Part shown: positions 1 through 8,434 of the stretch, in pieces
How the letters are laid out: each line of letters opens with the position of its first letter
How positions within the stretch are numbered: position 1 is the first letter of the stretch
Assembly (NCBI RefSeq): GCF_030440515.1
Contig: NZ_CP076543.1
Span: 248,001 to 312,000 of the forward strand
Reading direction: 5' to 3'
DNA: 64,000 nt
DNA from: Streptomyces xanthophaeus
GTDB lineage: Bacteria; Actinomycetota; Actinomycetes; Streptomycetales; Streptomycetaceae
Translations under genes and position numbers: made by a program
Notes under the pieces: model-generated
What the model was told of the DNA's origin: nothing
What the model saw: only the letters and a program-made list of their open reading frames with translations
The model's database searches: none

Positions 1-3000
1 TGCGCAGTTCGGGGGTGAGGAAGCTGCGTTCGTAGCTGTCGACGCCCGGGAGTCCGGCGACCACCAGGCGGGCGAGGGTGCCGGAGACTCCGGTGAGCCG
101 GGAGAACTCCTCCGCGGCTTCGGGGCGGAAGGGTGCGGCGCCGTGCTCGGCGGCCGCGCCGAGGAACGCGGTCAGCCAGCCGGCGCCGCGTTCGCGGTCG
201 CCGAGCGGGGCGTCGCCGCGCACGGTGTAGGGGCCGGGGACGGTGAACCGGCCCGTGGGGTCGTGGAGCAGGGCACCGAACTCGTGGCCTTCGGGCACGG
301 ATTCGCTGTGCTCGGTCAGTGCGAGGACGGCTCCGCCGCCCAGGGGCAGCAGGCTGCGGTGGTGGACGTTGCGTTCGCCGTCCGGGGTGAGCAGGTGCTG
401 CTGGTCGAGGCGGAGCAGGACCCGGCGCCAGCGGTCCGCGGAGCCTTCGGCGGAGGCCAGGCCGAGGGCGTCGACCGTGCCGAGCAGGGTGAGCAGCCCT
501 TCCCGCTGCTCGTCGGTGGGCGCGACGGTGACGGCGCGGTAGGCGACGGCCGCGGGCTGGTCCAGCAGCGGGGTCCACGTGAAGGACCAGTACGGCAGCG
601 CGGGTGTGTCGAAGTGCAGCAGGCCGGGCGCGGGGGCCGCGTCGGTCCGGGTGCGGGCGGCGGCGAGTTCGGTCAGCGTGTAGTGGGCGGCGTCGCTCTC
701 GCCGCCCCAGCGGTAGTAGCCGGAGCCGATGAGACCGCTGAGCCCGTCGGCGATCAGCCGGTCGCCGGGGCCCTGCTCGCGTTCCTCGACGGGCGTGTTG
801 TCGGGGTGGAGGCGGGCGGCGATCTCGTCCAGGGCCTTCTGCTGGGTGAGGGTGAAGCGGAGGACTTCGACGATGCCACCGATGATCTTGGAGGCGGTGA
901 TCTGCGGCAGTGCCGCGCTGACCAGGTCGGGCAGGTCGGCGGCCTTGTCGGCGGCGGCGGCCGTCTTGAGCAGTGCGGCCACGGTCTCCCGGTCGGCGGC
1001 GCGCAGGACGGCCGAACCCTCGGTGTCGCGGGGGCGCAGGGCGTACCAGTGCGACAGCGGCGGAAGGTCCACGCTGCCCGTGCCGTAGGCGGAGCGCCGG
1101 CGGTGGCCGTCGCGCGACGTGGCGGTGACCACACCGTCCGGGTCGGTGATGCTCAGCTCCTGCCAGTGCTGGGACAGGGCGCGGGGCCGGTCGTCGCCGG
1201 GGAAGGCGAGGGCGGCGACGGGCACCTCGCGGCCCTCGGGCACGGCGACGGTGCGGCCGCCGGTGTCGGTGCCCTGCCAGCCGTGGTCGCGGTCCCAGAC
1301 GGTGCGCCAGCCGAGCAGGCCGTCGGTGGGCTCGCCGAGGACCGAGCCGGCCACGGTGGGAGTCGGCCGCAACCGGTTGGAGGACCCGCCGCGGCGGCCG
1401 CTGTCCGGGTCGGCGCGCAGCGCGTCTGCGAAGAACGCGGGCAGGGAGGACCGTCCGTAGGTCCCGCCGACGGGGTCGTACTCGCGCCAGCCGGTGTCGT
1501 TCTCCTCCTCACGCCGGTGCCACACCCAGTACGAGGTGCCGTCGGACAGCAGGGGCCGCTCGTCCGGCAGCTTCGTGTCGCCGCGGTGCAGGACGCCGCC
1601 GCCGGTGGCGCGCCCGCCGCCGGGGAGCGGCAGGGAGAGGTGGTCGCTGCGCAGCGACCAGTGGCTGCGGTCGGTGTCCAGGGTGAGGACGGTGCCGGGC
1701 GAGTGGTGCCAGTAACCCTGGGTCCCGTTGGTGCTCCAGGAGGACCAGAAGACGAGCAGTTCACCGTCGACGTAGTGGAAGCCGTGGTTGTACGAGGTCC
1801 CGGTCGGCACGCGCAGGTCGTGCGTGAGGACGGTGGAGTCGGCGTCGATGACCCGGACCTGGGTCTGGTTGGCGACGATCAGGTACGGCCAGGCCTCCAC
1901 CACGGTGAGGGCCTCCCGGCCCTGGCCGGGGCTCAGTTCGGCGAGGGCTTCCTCCCAGGAGGGCCAGGCCAGTTCCTCGAAGAGGCCGCCGCGCAGGGTC
2001 CGGGCGAGGGTCTCGGCGAGGTCGGCGGCCGCGGCCGCGGCCACTTCCTCCGGGGCGAGTTCCAGGGCTTCGGTGGGCAGCCACCGCAGCCGTGCGATGG
2101 CCTCGGGCACCCCGGGCAGACCGGTGGCGGTGGAGGCGAGAGCGACGTCGCGCATCCACTCGGCCAGCAGCGGGCGGCCGCCGGGCGAGGCGGCGACGCA
2201 CCGGACGACATCGGCGCAGCCGTCGCTCAGGTTGCTCAGCGCGCGGCGGAAGGCGGGGTGGAAGCGCCGGTCGGCGGCGAGGGCGAGCAGGTCGCGGCGC
2301 TGCTCGCCGTCGGCCCACTCGGACAGGTTCAGGTGGTCGTGGCGGTGGCGCCGGTCCTCGGAGGCGGCCTCGGGGTCGGTGACCGGGACGTCCAGGGCGA
2401 GCAGCAGGTCGAGGAGGTCGGTGTCCTCGACGCCGATGCGCAGGCCCGCTTCCCGTTCGGGCCGGGCGAGTTCGGTGCGCAGCCGGGCGGCGCAGCGCCC
2501 GACGAGGTCGAGGAGGAGCGGGAGCGTGGGGCGCCGGCCCCAGCCGGAGTGGCGGGCGGCGTGGAAGCGCTCCAGCCAGCCGGCCGTGCCGTCGGCGCAG
2601 CGCTGCTCGGCGGGCAGGTCCCCGTCGACGAGGCCGGCGGTGGCGCCGGACTCCTCCAGGATCTCCAGCCACAGGGTGGTGAACTCGCCGCCGTCGCCGC
2701 TGGGCGGGGTCAGTCCGAGGAGCGTGCCGCGGACGGCGGGCACGCGGCGGGCGAGCGCCACGAGGGCGCCGCGGTGTGCCTTCCACCAGCCGAGCGCGGC
2801 GCGCAGGGTGGCGGGCAGGGGCAGCAGTTCGGCGAGGTAGTCCTGCTCGGGTTCGGTGCCGGTCAGGCCGGCAGCGCGGGCGAGGCGGCGCAGTTCGGCG
2901 GCGGCCTGGGCGGAGGGCGGCAGCCCGCCGGCGGTGCGGCGTACGCACAGGCGGCGGAAGCGCTCGTAGGCCTCGGCGGGGGTGACGCGGCCGGCGAGGG

Positions 3001-3619
3001 CCTTGCCGTAGCCGGTGAGCACCTTCACCGGCAGGGCGCCGACGAGGGCGAATTCGAGGAAGACGGCGTCGAGGCGGTCCTCGTCGATGGCCAGCCCGTA
3101 CTGGGCCTCGGCGTCCCGGGCCCGCCCGAACAGCTGGGCGGCGTAGGTGGTGTTCTCGACGGCGAGGAAGAGGCGTGCGGCCTGCTCGTGGAAGAGGGGC
3201 AGGAAGTGCGGGACGGACGCGGCGAGGCGGCCGGCCAGTTCGAGGCAGGCGTCGAGGGCGGCCTTGGGCTTGGTCTTGGCCTGCCGGGCGATCCGGTCCA
3301 TTTCGGGGACGACGGCGAGGGCGTGGTGGCCGTCCTCGGGGTGGTGCACGAGGACCCATTCGGGGAAGCCGAGCGCCTGGCGCCGGCTCAGGCCGACGAC
3401 GGGCGGCTCGCCCTCGTGCCGTACGAGCCCCAGGAAGCCTGCGGCGAGGTCCTCGGCCGCGCCCAGCTCGCCGGGGGCGAGCCGGACGACGACGCGGTCG
3501 TCGCCGAGGCCGGGGTGGCGGTAGGAGCGTGCGGTCAGTTCCACGACGTCGCTGCCGGCGCCGGTGGTGTCCCGGGGCAGTACGGCACCGGCCTTGAGCA
3601 GCAGTTCTGCGTTGTTCAT
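1..3619 (-). CDS. Giant hypothetical protein, 3' end outside window
   Basis: At least 1206 residues are open on the minus strand with no stop before the left edge, so the C-terminus lies outside the window. The ATG at 3619 follows AGGAGG at a spacing of 8. I do not recognise a catalytic motif. The first half is Leu/Ala/Arg-rich and looks helical. From about residue 600 the composition turns to Trp/Gly/Asp-rich stretches that could form a propeller or other beta structure. The gene starts 23 bases after the DUF4132 gene and in the same direction, so the two are probably one transcript. Large proteins of unknown role next to DUF4132 genes are common in Streptomyces. Function is unknown. Confidence 0.75.
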   Translation of the reverse strand, partial: MNNAELLLKAGAVLPRDTTGAGSDVVELTARSYRHPGLGDDRVVVRLAPGELGAAEDLAAGFLGLVRHEGEPPVVGLSRRQALGFPEWVLVHHPEDGHHALAVVPEMDRIARQAKTKPKAALDACLELAGRLAASVPHFLPLFHEQAARLFLAVENTTYAAQLFGRARDAEAQYGLAIDEDRLDAVFLEFALVGALPVKVLTGYGKALAGRVTPAEAYERFRRLCVRRTAGGLPPSAQAAAELRRLARAAGLTGTEPEQDYLAELLPLPATLRAALGWWKAHRGALVALARRVPAVRGTLLGLTPPSGDGGEFTTLWLEILEESGATAGLVDGDLPAEQRCADGTAGWLERFHAARHSGWGRRPTLPLLLDLVGRCAARLRTELARPEREAGLRIGVEDTDLLDLLLALDVPVTDPEAASEDRRHRHDHLNLSEWADGEQRRDLLALAADRRFHPAFRRALSNLSDGCADVVRCVAASPGGRPLLAEWMRDVALASTATGLPGVPEAIARLRWLPTEALELAPEEVAAAAAADLAETLARTLRGGLFEELAWPSWEEALAELSPGQGREALTVVEAWPYLIVANQTQVRVIDADSTVLTHDLRVPTGTSYNHGFHYVDGELLVFWSSWSTNGTQGYWHHSPGTVLTLDTDRSHWSLRSDHLSLPLPGGGRATGGGVLHRGDTKLPDERPLLSDGTSYWVWHRREEENDTGWREYDPVGGTYGRSSLPAFFADALRADPDSGRRGGSSNRLRPTPTVAGSVLGEPTDGLLGWRTVWDRDHGWQGTDTGGRTVAVPEGREVPVAALAFPGDDRPRALSQHWQELSITDPDGVVTATSRDGHRRRSAYGTGSVDLPPLSHWYALRPRDTEGSAVLRAADRETVAALLKTAAAADKAADLPDLVSAALPQITASKIIGGIVEVLRFTLTQQKALDEIAARLHPDNTPVEEREQGPGDRLIADGLSGLIGSGYYRWGGESDAAHYTLTELAAARTRTDAAPAPGLLHFDTPALPYWSFTWTPLLDQPAAVAYRAVTVAPTDEQREGLLTLLGTVDALGLASAEGSADRWRRVLLRLDQQHLLTPDGERNVHHRSLLPLGGGAVLALTEHSESVPEGHEFGALLHDPTGRFTVPGPYTVRGDAPLGDRERGAGWLTAFLGAAAEHGAAPFRPEAAEEFSRLTGVSGTLARLVVAGLPGVDSYERSFLTPELR

Positions 3620-3642
3620 CCCGATGTCCTCCTGGTGGGTGC

Positions 3643-4509
3643 TCACGCGTCCCCGCCCTCCTCGATCTTGCGCCCGGCGTAGAGCGCCGCGGCCATCCGC
3701 ATGCCTTCGGACCAGGCCACCGGTCCGACCTCCGTCAGGCGTACCGCCCGGCCGTCCTCGTCGTGCCAGCTCAGCGCGCCGGTGGTCATCTCGTCCTCGT
3801 AGTAGGGCTCGCCGATCCACACGGCGGCCTCCGTCCCGGTGCCCGAGTCCCGGACCTTGCAGGTGGCGTAGCCGCCGGAGACCCGGTAGCCGAGGCTCGT
3901 GGCGCGGGCCGCGAGGCTGAAGCGGGTGGGGAAGACCCCGCCCGCGTAGTCGCGGACCTCGGTGGCGGTGGCGGCGGTCCCGGCGGGCTTGTGCCAGGTG
4001 GCCCGGTGGATCTGCTCGACCCGCTGCACGATGCCCAGCTCGGCCGCGAAGTCCCGTACGTCGTCCAGGTCGGGCAGCAGCACCGGGTGCGGCAGGGTCA
4101 CCGTGCGCGGGGAGAGCCGGACGGTCTCGCCGTCGAGGTTGACCACCTTCAGCTCACCCGAGGCCGTGGCGTCCCGCAGGAATCCCACCTCGTCCGGGTC
4201 GTCGCCGACGACGGCCACATCGCGCAGGGCGCTCTGCCAGGCCTCGTCCGGCCAGACCCGGGCGAGCAGTTCGGTCGGGACGGGCAGCGAGGAGACCATC
4301 CAGCTGTCGACCTGTGCGGCGCAGGCCGCCTCGTGCCGGTCGAGCCATTCGGCCAGCCTGCGCAGCCGGTCCACCTCGGGATGGTCCTTCAGGGCCTTGG
4401 GCAGTGTCTTCAGCTGCCGTCCCGCACTCCGCCCGGTGGCGGACCTGGCCGCCACCCGTCCCTCCACCAGGGCGATCTCGTACCCCTCGCCCGCCGCCAG
4501 CCATGCCAT
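3643..4509 (-). CDS. DUF4132 domain protein (MolR-like)
   Basis: A 288-residue protein. Its first 100 residues match the DUF4132 pattern as I remember it: a phrase like LPKALKDHPEVDRLR, then EWLDRHE, then a SLPVPTELLARVWPD segment. DUF4132 is the conserved part of the E. coli molybdate-metabolism regulator MolR/YehI; its biochemical role is unsettled. E. coli MolR is much longer, so this is a stand-alone domain. The ATG at 4509 follows GGAGGGG at a good distance. It leads a minus-strand unit into the giant protein downstream, which suggests that the two proteins act together. The upstream 200 bases are shared with a divergent nuclease gene. Confidence 0.7.
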   Translation of the reverse strand: MAWLAAGEGYEIALVEGRVAARSATGRSAGRQLKTLPKALKDHPEVDRLRRLAEWLDRHEAACAAQVDSWMVSSLPVPTELLARVWPDEAWQSALRDVAVVGDDPDEVGFLRDATASGELKVVNLDGETVRLSPRTVTLPHPVLLPDLDDVRDFAAELGIVQRVEQIHRATWHKPAGTAATATEVRDYAGGVFPTRFSLAARATSLGYRVSGGYATCKVRDSGTGTEAAVWIGEPYYEDEMTTGALSWHDEDGRAVRLTEVGPVAWSEGMRMAAALYAGRKIEEGGDA

Positions 4510-4711
4510 CAGACCGTGCCCCTCCGCCTGTCCTGTCCGGTTCCGCGCAGCCCTGACAGGGGGGAGCCGACCCCCCTGAGCTGCGGTATGCCGGGAGACT
4601 AGCGAGAGCCACTGACAACGCCCGCCGGAGGGCCCTTGGTAGGTTGATTGTCCGGTTCTGGGTAGTGTCTCCGGGACAGCGTGCGGAGCGGTACCGGCTC
4701 GGGGTGGGGTT

Positions 4712-5467
4712 ATGGGACGTCAGATACGTGTGCCGGGTGCGGTGCTGGTGGCGCTGCTGCTGGCCTCCGCCACCGGGTGCTCCGACCCGGCCGCGCCGGG
4801 CGCCGGGGATCCGAAGGCGTCGGCGCCCGCGGGTTCACCGTCCGCCGCGGCGCCGAAGTCCCCCGACTCACCGGACTCACCGGGCGGCGACGCCAAGCCT
4901 GCCGGCGGGGACGTACTGCCCGGTATGGTCACCACCGCCGTGGCGCGGACCCAGTTGGCGGCGCTCAAGGTGGCACCGGTGGGCACGATGGCGGGCTACA
5001 GCAGGGACAAGTTCACGCACTGGGCGCAGCAGGGCAACAAGTGCGACACGCGTGAGGTGGTCCTGAAGCGCGACGGCACCGAGGTCACCCAGGACGCCGA
5101 GTGCAAGGCCGTGTCCGGCAACTGGAAGAGCCTCTACGACGGGGTGGTCGTCACGGACGCGGGGAAGATGGACATCGACCACATGGTGCCGCTCGCCGAG
5201 GGCTGGCGCTCCGGCGCGGCCGGCTGGGACTCCGCGCGGCGCAAGGCCTTCGCCAACGATCTGACCCATCCTCAGCTGCTGGCCGTGACCGCGGCCTCGA
5301 ACCGTTCCAAGGGTGACCAGAGCCCCGACCTGTGGCAGCCGCCGGACAAGGCGAGCTGGTGCCAGTACGGGCGGGCCTGGACGACCGTGAAATCCACGTA
5401 CGGACTGACCGTGACCGAACCGGAGAAGAAGATGCTCACCACGATGCTGGACACCTGCGCCTCATGA
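4712..5467 (+). CDS. Secreted HNH-family endonuclease lipoprotein
   Basis: A 251-residue protein. The N-terminus is a signal peptide with a lipobox-like LASATGC, Cys at residue 23, followed by a Pro/Ala/Ser linker to about residue 68. The rest is the secreted HNH (DUF1524-like, GmrSD C-terminal type) domain: DIDH at residues 154-157 with the metal and general-base His, a WDSARRKAFAND stretch, then the Asn of AASNRSKGDQSPDLW near residue 197. This family is usually annotated as a nuclease. The Cys pairs (CDTRE, ECKA) fit an extracytoplasmic protein. The final ATGA overlaps the next gene, so the two are translationally coupled. Confidence 0.85.
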   Translation: MGRQIRVPGAVLVALLLASATGCSDPAAPGAGDPKASAPAGSPSAAAPKSPDSPDSPGGDAKPAGGDVLPGMVTTAVARTQLAALKVAPVGTMAGYSRDKFTHWAQQGNKCDTREVVLKRDGTEVTQDAECKAVSGNWKSLYDGVVVTDAGKMDIDHMVPLAEGWRSGAAGWDSARRKAFANDLTHPQLLAVTAASNRSKGDQSPDLWQPPDKASWCQYGRAWTTVKSTYGLTVTEPEKKMLTTMLDTCAS

Positions 5468-5733
5468 CGCAGCCGCACCGGTGGCAGGACGAGGTGCTCG
5501 CAGGGCCGGGCGGCGCCATGACCGACGAGGTCGGCGTGATCACCGGTCCCCTCACGCTGCGCACCACGGTGACGGCCGGGGACCTGGCCCGGTTCGAGGT
5601 CCAGTACAAGGACGCCGACGAGTGGTACACGCTCACCGGGAGCCCCCGGCCCCACCGAGGCGCCCCCGCCGCCCTGCACGCCGCGGCCCTCGCGGCGATC
5701 CGCGCGGGCGGCGGCGCGCAGGCTCCCGGCTGA
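5464..5733 (+). CDS. Small hypothetical protein coupled to nuclease
   Basis: An 89-residue protein whose ATG overlaps the stop of the nuclease gene (ATGA). It has no signal peptide or membrane segment. The sequence reads as a short beta-rich domain (VGVITGPLTLRTTV, then RFEVQYKDADEWYTL) with an Ala-rich helical tail. The coupling suggests a role tied to the nuclease, perhaps as an immunity or accessory protein, but nothing in the sequence proves this. I do not recognise the family. Confidence 0.65.
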   Translation: MTQPHRWQDEVLAGPGGAMTDEVGVITGPLTLRTTVTAGDLARFEVQYKDADEWYTLTGSPRPHRGAPAALHAAALAAIRAGGGAQAPG

Positions 5734-5754
5734 GACGCCTGCTCGGAGGGACGC

Positions 5755-6900
5755 TCAGAGGACGGCGATGCCCAGGGGCCGGGCGCCCGCCGCGAGTCGG
5801 CGGGTGGCTCCGGTGCCGAGGTCGACGACCGTGATGCCGTTCCAGTAGCCGTCCCGGGTGTAGCCGCCCGTGACGTAGGCGCTCCGGCCGTCGCGGGAGA
5901 CGGCCACGTCCTCGTGCGGACCCTGGAGCGGGTACACCCGCTCCGCGCCGTCCGGGGAACGGACGGTCAGCGAGGGGCCCCTGCCGTCGCCCGGCCGCAC
6001 CGCGCCGGTGCCGACCACCAGGAGCCGGCCGTCGGGCGTGACGGCCGTGCCGTGCTGGTGGGTGTCGGCGGTCATCGGCTCGATCCGGGTCTGCCCGGTC
6101 CGCGGGTCGACCACGGCGAGCCGCTCGCCCTCGAAGGGCAGCAGCAGTTTTCCGTCGGAGGGGCGTACGGCGGCGTAGTGCGGCTTGAGCCAGGAGGCGA
6201 GCCCGCCCTCGGTGCCGTAGGGGGCGACCTCGATCCGGCGGGGCCGCAGGTCTCCGGCCGCGACGACGGTGACGTCGAAGGAGTCGTGGCCGGTGACGTA
6301 GACCTCGGCGCCGTCCGGTGACACGTCCACGTCGAAGGGCCGCCGGCCCACCGGTACGACGGCGGTGACCTCGCTCTTCGCGGTGTCGAGAACCTCCAGG
6401 ACCCCGCCGGCGCCGGGGACGTTGACCCCTGCGTAGGCGTGCGCGCCGTCGGGCGAGAGCGCGATGCCCATCCCGCCTCCGCGGTACTCGCCGTCGGTGG
6501 CCGGGCCGGTCGCGGTGCGGTACGGGATCAGGGCCAGCCGTACGCGGGTGCGCGTGTCGACGACGGCCACGCCCTCGGCGGTGGCGACCCACGCCCGGCC
6601 GTCGGTGCCCACGGCCAGTCCGTACGGGGCTTTGCCCACGGTGACCGAGGCGACCGCGCCGCGTTCCGGATCCACGAAGGTCACGGTGTCGGCCCCGAAG
6701 TCGGCGGTCAGCAGCAGCCCCTGCGGGGTGGGGGCGGTGGCGGGCAGCGGGGAGGCGGCGGAGGGCGCCGGGCCCGGCGGCGCGGGCGCCGCGTTCCGGG
6801 CGCAGGCTCCGAGCAGCAGGGTCGCGGCCACCGCCGCGAGGGTGCCACGGGTACGGGTGCGGGTAAGGGCGCGGTGACGCGGACGCGTACGGCGGTTCAT
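5755..6900 (-). CDS. YncE-like beta-propeller lipoprotein
   Basis: A 381-residue protein. The N-terminus is Arg-rich, followed by a hydrophobic core and lipobox LLLGAC, so it is an exported lipoprotein. The body is made of repeated propeller blades: DTVTFVDPERGAVASVTVG, GVAVVDTRTRVRLALI, EVLDTAKSEVTAVVPVG, FDVTVVAAG and others. The recurring SPDG and TPDGRLLVVG turns are typical of the YncE/cytochrome-D1-like 40-residue repeat. Such proteins are extracytoplasmic binding scaffolds of mostly unknown partner. Its start ATG overlaps the stop of the ankyrin gene upstream (shared ATGA), so it is the second gene of a two-gene unit. Confidence 0.85.
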   Translation of the reverse strand: MNRRTRPRHRALTRTRTRGTLAAVAATLLLGACARNAAPAPPGPAPSAASPLPATAPTPQGLLLTADFGADTVTFVDPERGAVASVTVGKAPYGLAVGTDGRAWVATAEGVAVVDTRTRVRLALIPYRTATGPATDGEYRGGGMGIALSPDGAHAYAGVNVPGAGGVLEVLDTAKSEVTAVVPVGRRPFDVDVSPDGAEVYVTGHDSFDVTVVAAGDLRPRRIEVAPYGTEGGLASWLKPHYAAVRPSDGKLLLPFEGERLAVVDPRTGQTRIEPMTADTHQHGTAVTPDGRLLVVGTGAVRPGDGRGPSLTVRSPDGAERVYPLQGPHEDVAVSRDGRSAYVTGGYTRDGYWNGITVVDLGTGATRRLAAGARPLGIAVL

Positions 6901-7520
6901 CGGCCGGTCCCGGCTTCCGCCGCGTCGGCCGCCGCCTTCAGGGTCCGCGCCATGCCGTCGAAGCCCCGGCGCACGGCGTGCTCGTACGGGGTCACCCCCT
7001 CGTGGTCGGGCAGCAGCGGATCCGCGCCCGCCCTGAGCAGGACCGCGACGACCTCCTCGTGGCGCGGGCCTCCGTCGCCGAGGATCACCGCCTCCAGCAG
7101 GGCGGTCCAGCCGAGCCGGTTGACGTGGTCGACGTCGATGTCCGTCGCGTCGAGCACGGCGCGCACGTACGCGGTGTGCCCGCGCTCGGCGGCCGGGATG
7201 AGGGAGATCCCGCCGAACCGGTTGCGCTGCTTCAGGTCGGGTCCGGCGGCCAGCAGCAGGCGCATCATGCGTACGCTGCCGGTGACGCCGGTGACCAGCC
7301 AGGGGCTGTCCTCCCGGGAGTCCGGGGCGTTCGGGTCGGCTCCGGCGGCGACCAGCAGTTCGGCCACGGCCACGTGGTCGCCGAGCGCGGCGAGCAGCAG
7401 CGGCGTGCGCAGCTCCGCGTCGCGGACCTCCACGGCGGCGCCCGCGGCGAGCGCCGCTCCCACCGCCGCCGCGTCGCCGCGGCGGGCCCCGTCGAGGAGG
7501 AGTCGGTCGTGCGCGTTCAT
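6897..7520 (-). CDS. Ankyrin repeat protein
   Basis: A 207-residue cytoplasmic protein built almost entirely of ankyrin repeats. Visible units include RTPLLLAALGDHVAVAELLV-AGADPNAPD, then a degenerate unit ending RLLLAAGPDLKQRN, then GRT-like segments ending RAGADPLLPD and VTPYEHAVRRG. Ankyrin repeats mediate protein-protein contacts; the partner is unknown. It lies immediately upstream of, and overlaps by 4 bases with, the propeller lipoprotein gene. Confidence 0.9.
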   Translation of the reverse strand: MNAHDRLLLDGARRGDAAAVGAALAAGAAVEVRDAELRTPLLLAALGDHVAVAELLVAAGADPNAPDSREDSPWLVTGVTGSVRMMRLLLAAGPDLKQRNRFGGISLIPAAERGHTAYVRAVLDATDIDVDHVNRLGWTALLEAVILGDGGPRHEEVVAVLLRAGADPLLPDHEGVTPYEHAVRRGFDGMARTLKAAADAAEAGTGR

Positions 7521-7700
7521 GGTGTCCCTCTCGGCTCCGGGCGGGGAGGGCCGGGTACGTCCTCCCGCTCCCCCGGTCCATGCTCGCCGCGCCGGAGCCC
7601 CGGCGGGTCCGACCGCCGGACGGAGCGTGCGGGCGGCCCGGAGGACCCCGGGGTCGGCCGATCGGACGATGCGGCGCGCGGGGATCGTGGTACGCCCCTG

Positions 7701-7761
7701 GGGCCCTCGGGTCCCTCAGGCTCCTCGGGACTCTCAGGCTCCTCGGGTCCCTCAGGCCTCG
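7701..7761. repeat. 18-bp period direct repeat at a gene end
   Basis: The 15-mer CTCAGGCTCCTCGGG occurs exactly at 7715-7729 and 7733-7747, and a partial third copy, CTCAGGCCTCG, starts at 7751. The period is 18 bases. The array runs into the last codons and stop of the GNAT gene (stop at 7752-7754). It may have arisen by slippage; I see no hairpin that would make it a clear terminator. The remaining intergenic bases (7521-7700) hold nothing recognisable. Confidence 0.7.
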
Positions 7762-8285
7762 TACTCGGTGAGGTCGATGCCGTGGACCCGTACGGAGGTC
7801 CCGTAGCGGGGGTCGGTGGTGTCGCGTTCCATCACCATGCCCAGTTTGCGGATCACGTTCTCGGAATCGGTGTTGCTCATCCGGTTGATCGCGACGACCC
7901 GGTCCAGGCCGCGGTCCTGGAGTGCGAACTCCAAGGTGGCGTGGGCGGCCTCGGAGGCATAGCCCTGGCCCCAGTACTGGCGGCCGAGCCGCCAGCTGAT
8001 CTGGACGTCCGCCCGGGCGTCCGGCAGGTTCTCGAGGACCGAGAGGCCGACGGCTCCGATGAGCTCGCCGGAGCCGAGGAGCTCGACGGCGAAGAGCCCG
8101 AAGCCTTCCTCGTCCCACTCCTCCTCCCAGCGCTCGATCTCCTCGGCCGTCTCGTCGAGGTCGAGGGTCTCGCCCTCGCCGATCCAGCGCATCACCTCCG
8201 GGTCGGCGTTGATCTCCGAAAGGGGGACGAGGTCGTCGTCGGTCCAGCGGCGGAGGAGGAGTCGGGGGGTAAGGATCTCGGTCAT
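7752..8285 (-). CDS. GNAT N-acetyltransferase (RimJ/RimL type)
   Basis: A 177-residue acetyltransferase of the RimJ/RimL branch. It opens with LTPRLLLRRWTDDDL, the usual first strand of this group. The acetyl-CoA motif A appears as WRLGRQYWGQGYASEAA, and motif B as NTDSENVIRKLGM. This group acetylates protein N-termini or small amines; the substrate here is unknown. I chose the ATG at 8285 over an in-frame GTG at 8291 because AGG lies 8 bases upstream of the ATG. A strongly acidic helix (EEIERWEEEWDEEG) lies between strands 2 and 3. Confidence 0.88.
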   Translation of the reverse strand: MTEILTPRLLLRRWTDDDLVPLSEINADPEVMRWIGEGETLDLDETAEEIERWEEEWDEEGFGLFAVELLGSGELIGAVGLSVLENLPDARADVQISWRLGRQYWGQGYASEAAHATLEFALQDRGLDRVVAINRMSNTDSENVIRKLGMVMERDTTDPRYGTSVRVHGIDLTEYEA

Positions 8286-8434
8286 GCCCACATCCTGCCG
8301 AATCTCCGCCGACCAGCGGTAATCGGCCGTTGCGGCAGTGTTGCGGGTTCGTGGACATCACCGCGGGAAGGTTCCCGCAGCCCGCCCCGGGCCCCTACGG
8401 TCCGTGGGAACCGCGACCAAGGAGTGCTCCTGCC

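Noticed and set aside
143..3682. 1179-codon open frame on the plus strand
   Set aside because: It is in codon register with the minus-strand giant gene. The composition is Gly/Val/Gln/Glu antisense sequence with no domain, whereas the minus strand has a ribosome binding site and normal composition.
5755..8361. 868-codon continuous minus-strand frame
   Set aside because: Only the 3' 381 codons are real (propeller lipoprotein, own ATG coupled to the ankyrin gene). The rest is Arg/Pro-rich antisense of the ankyrin and GNAT genes.
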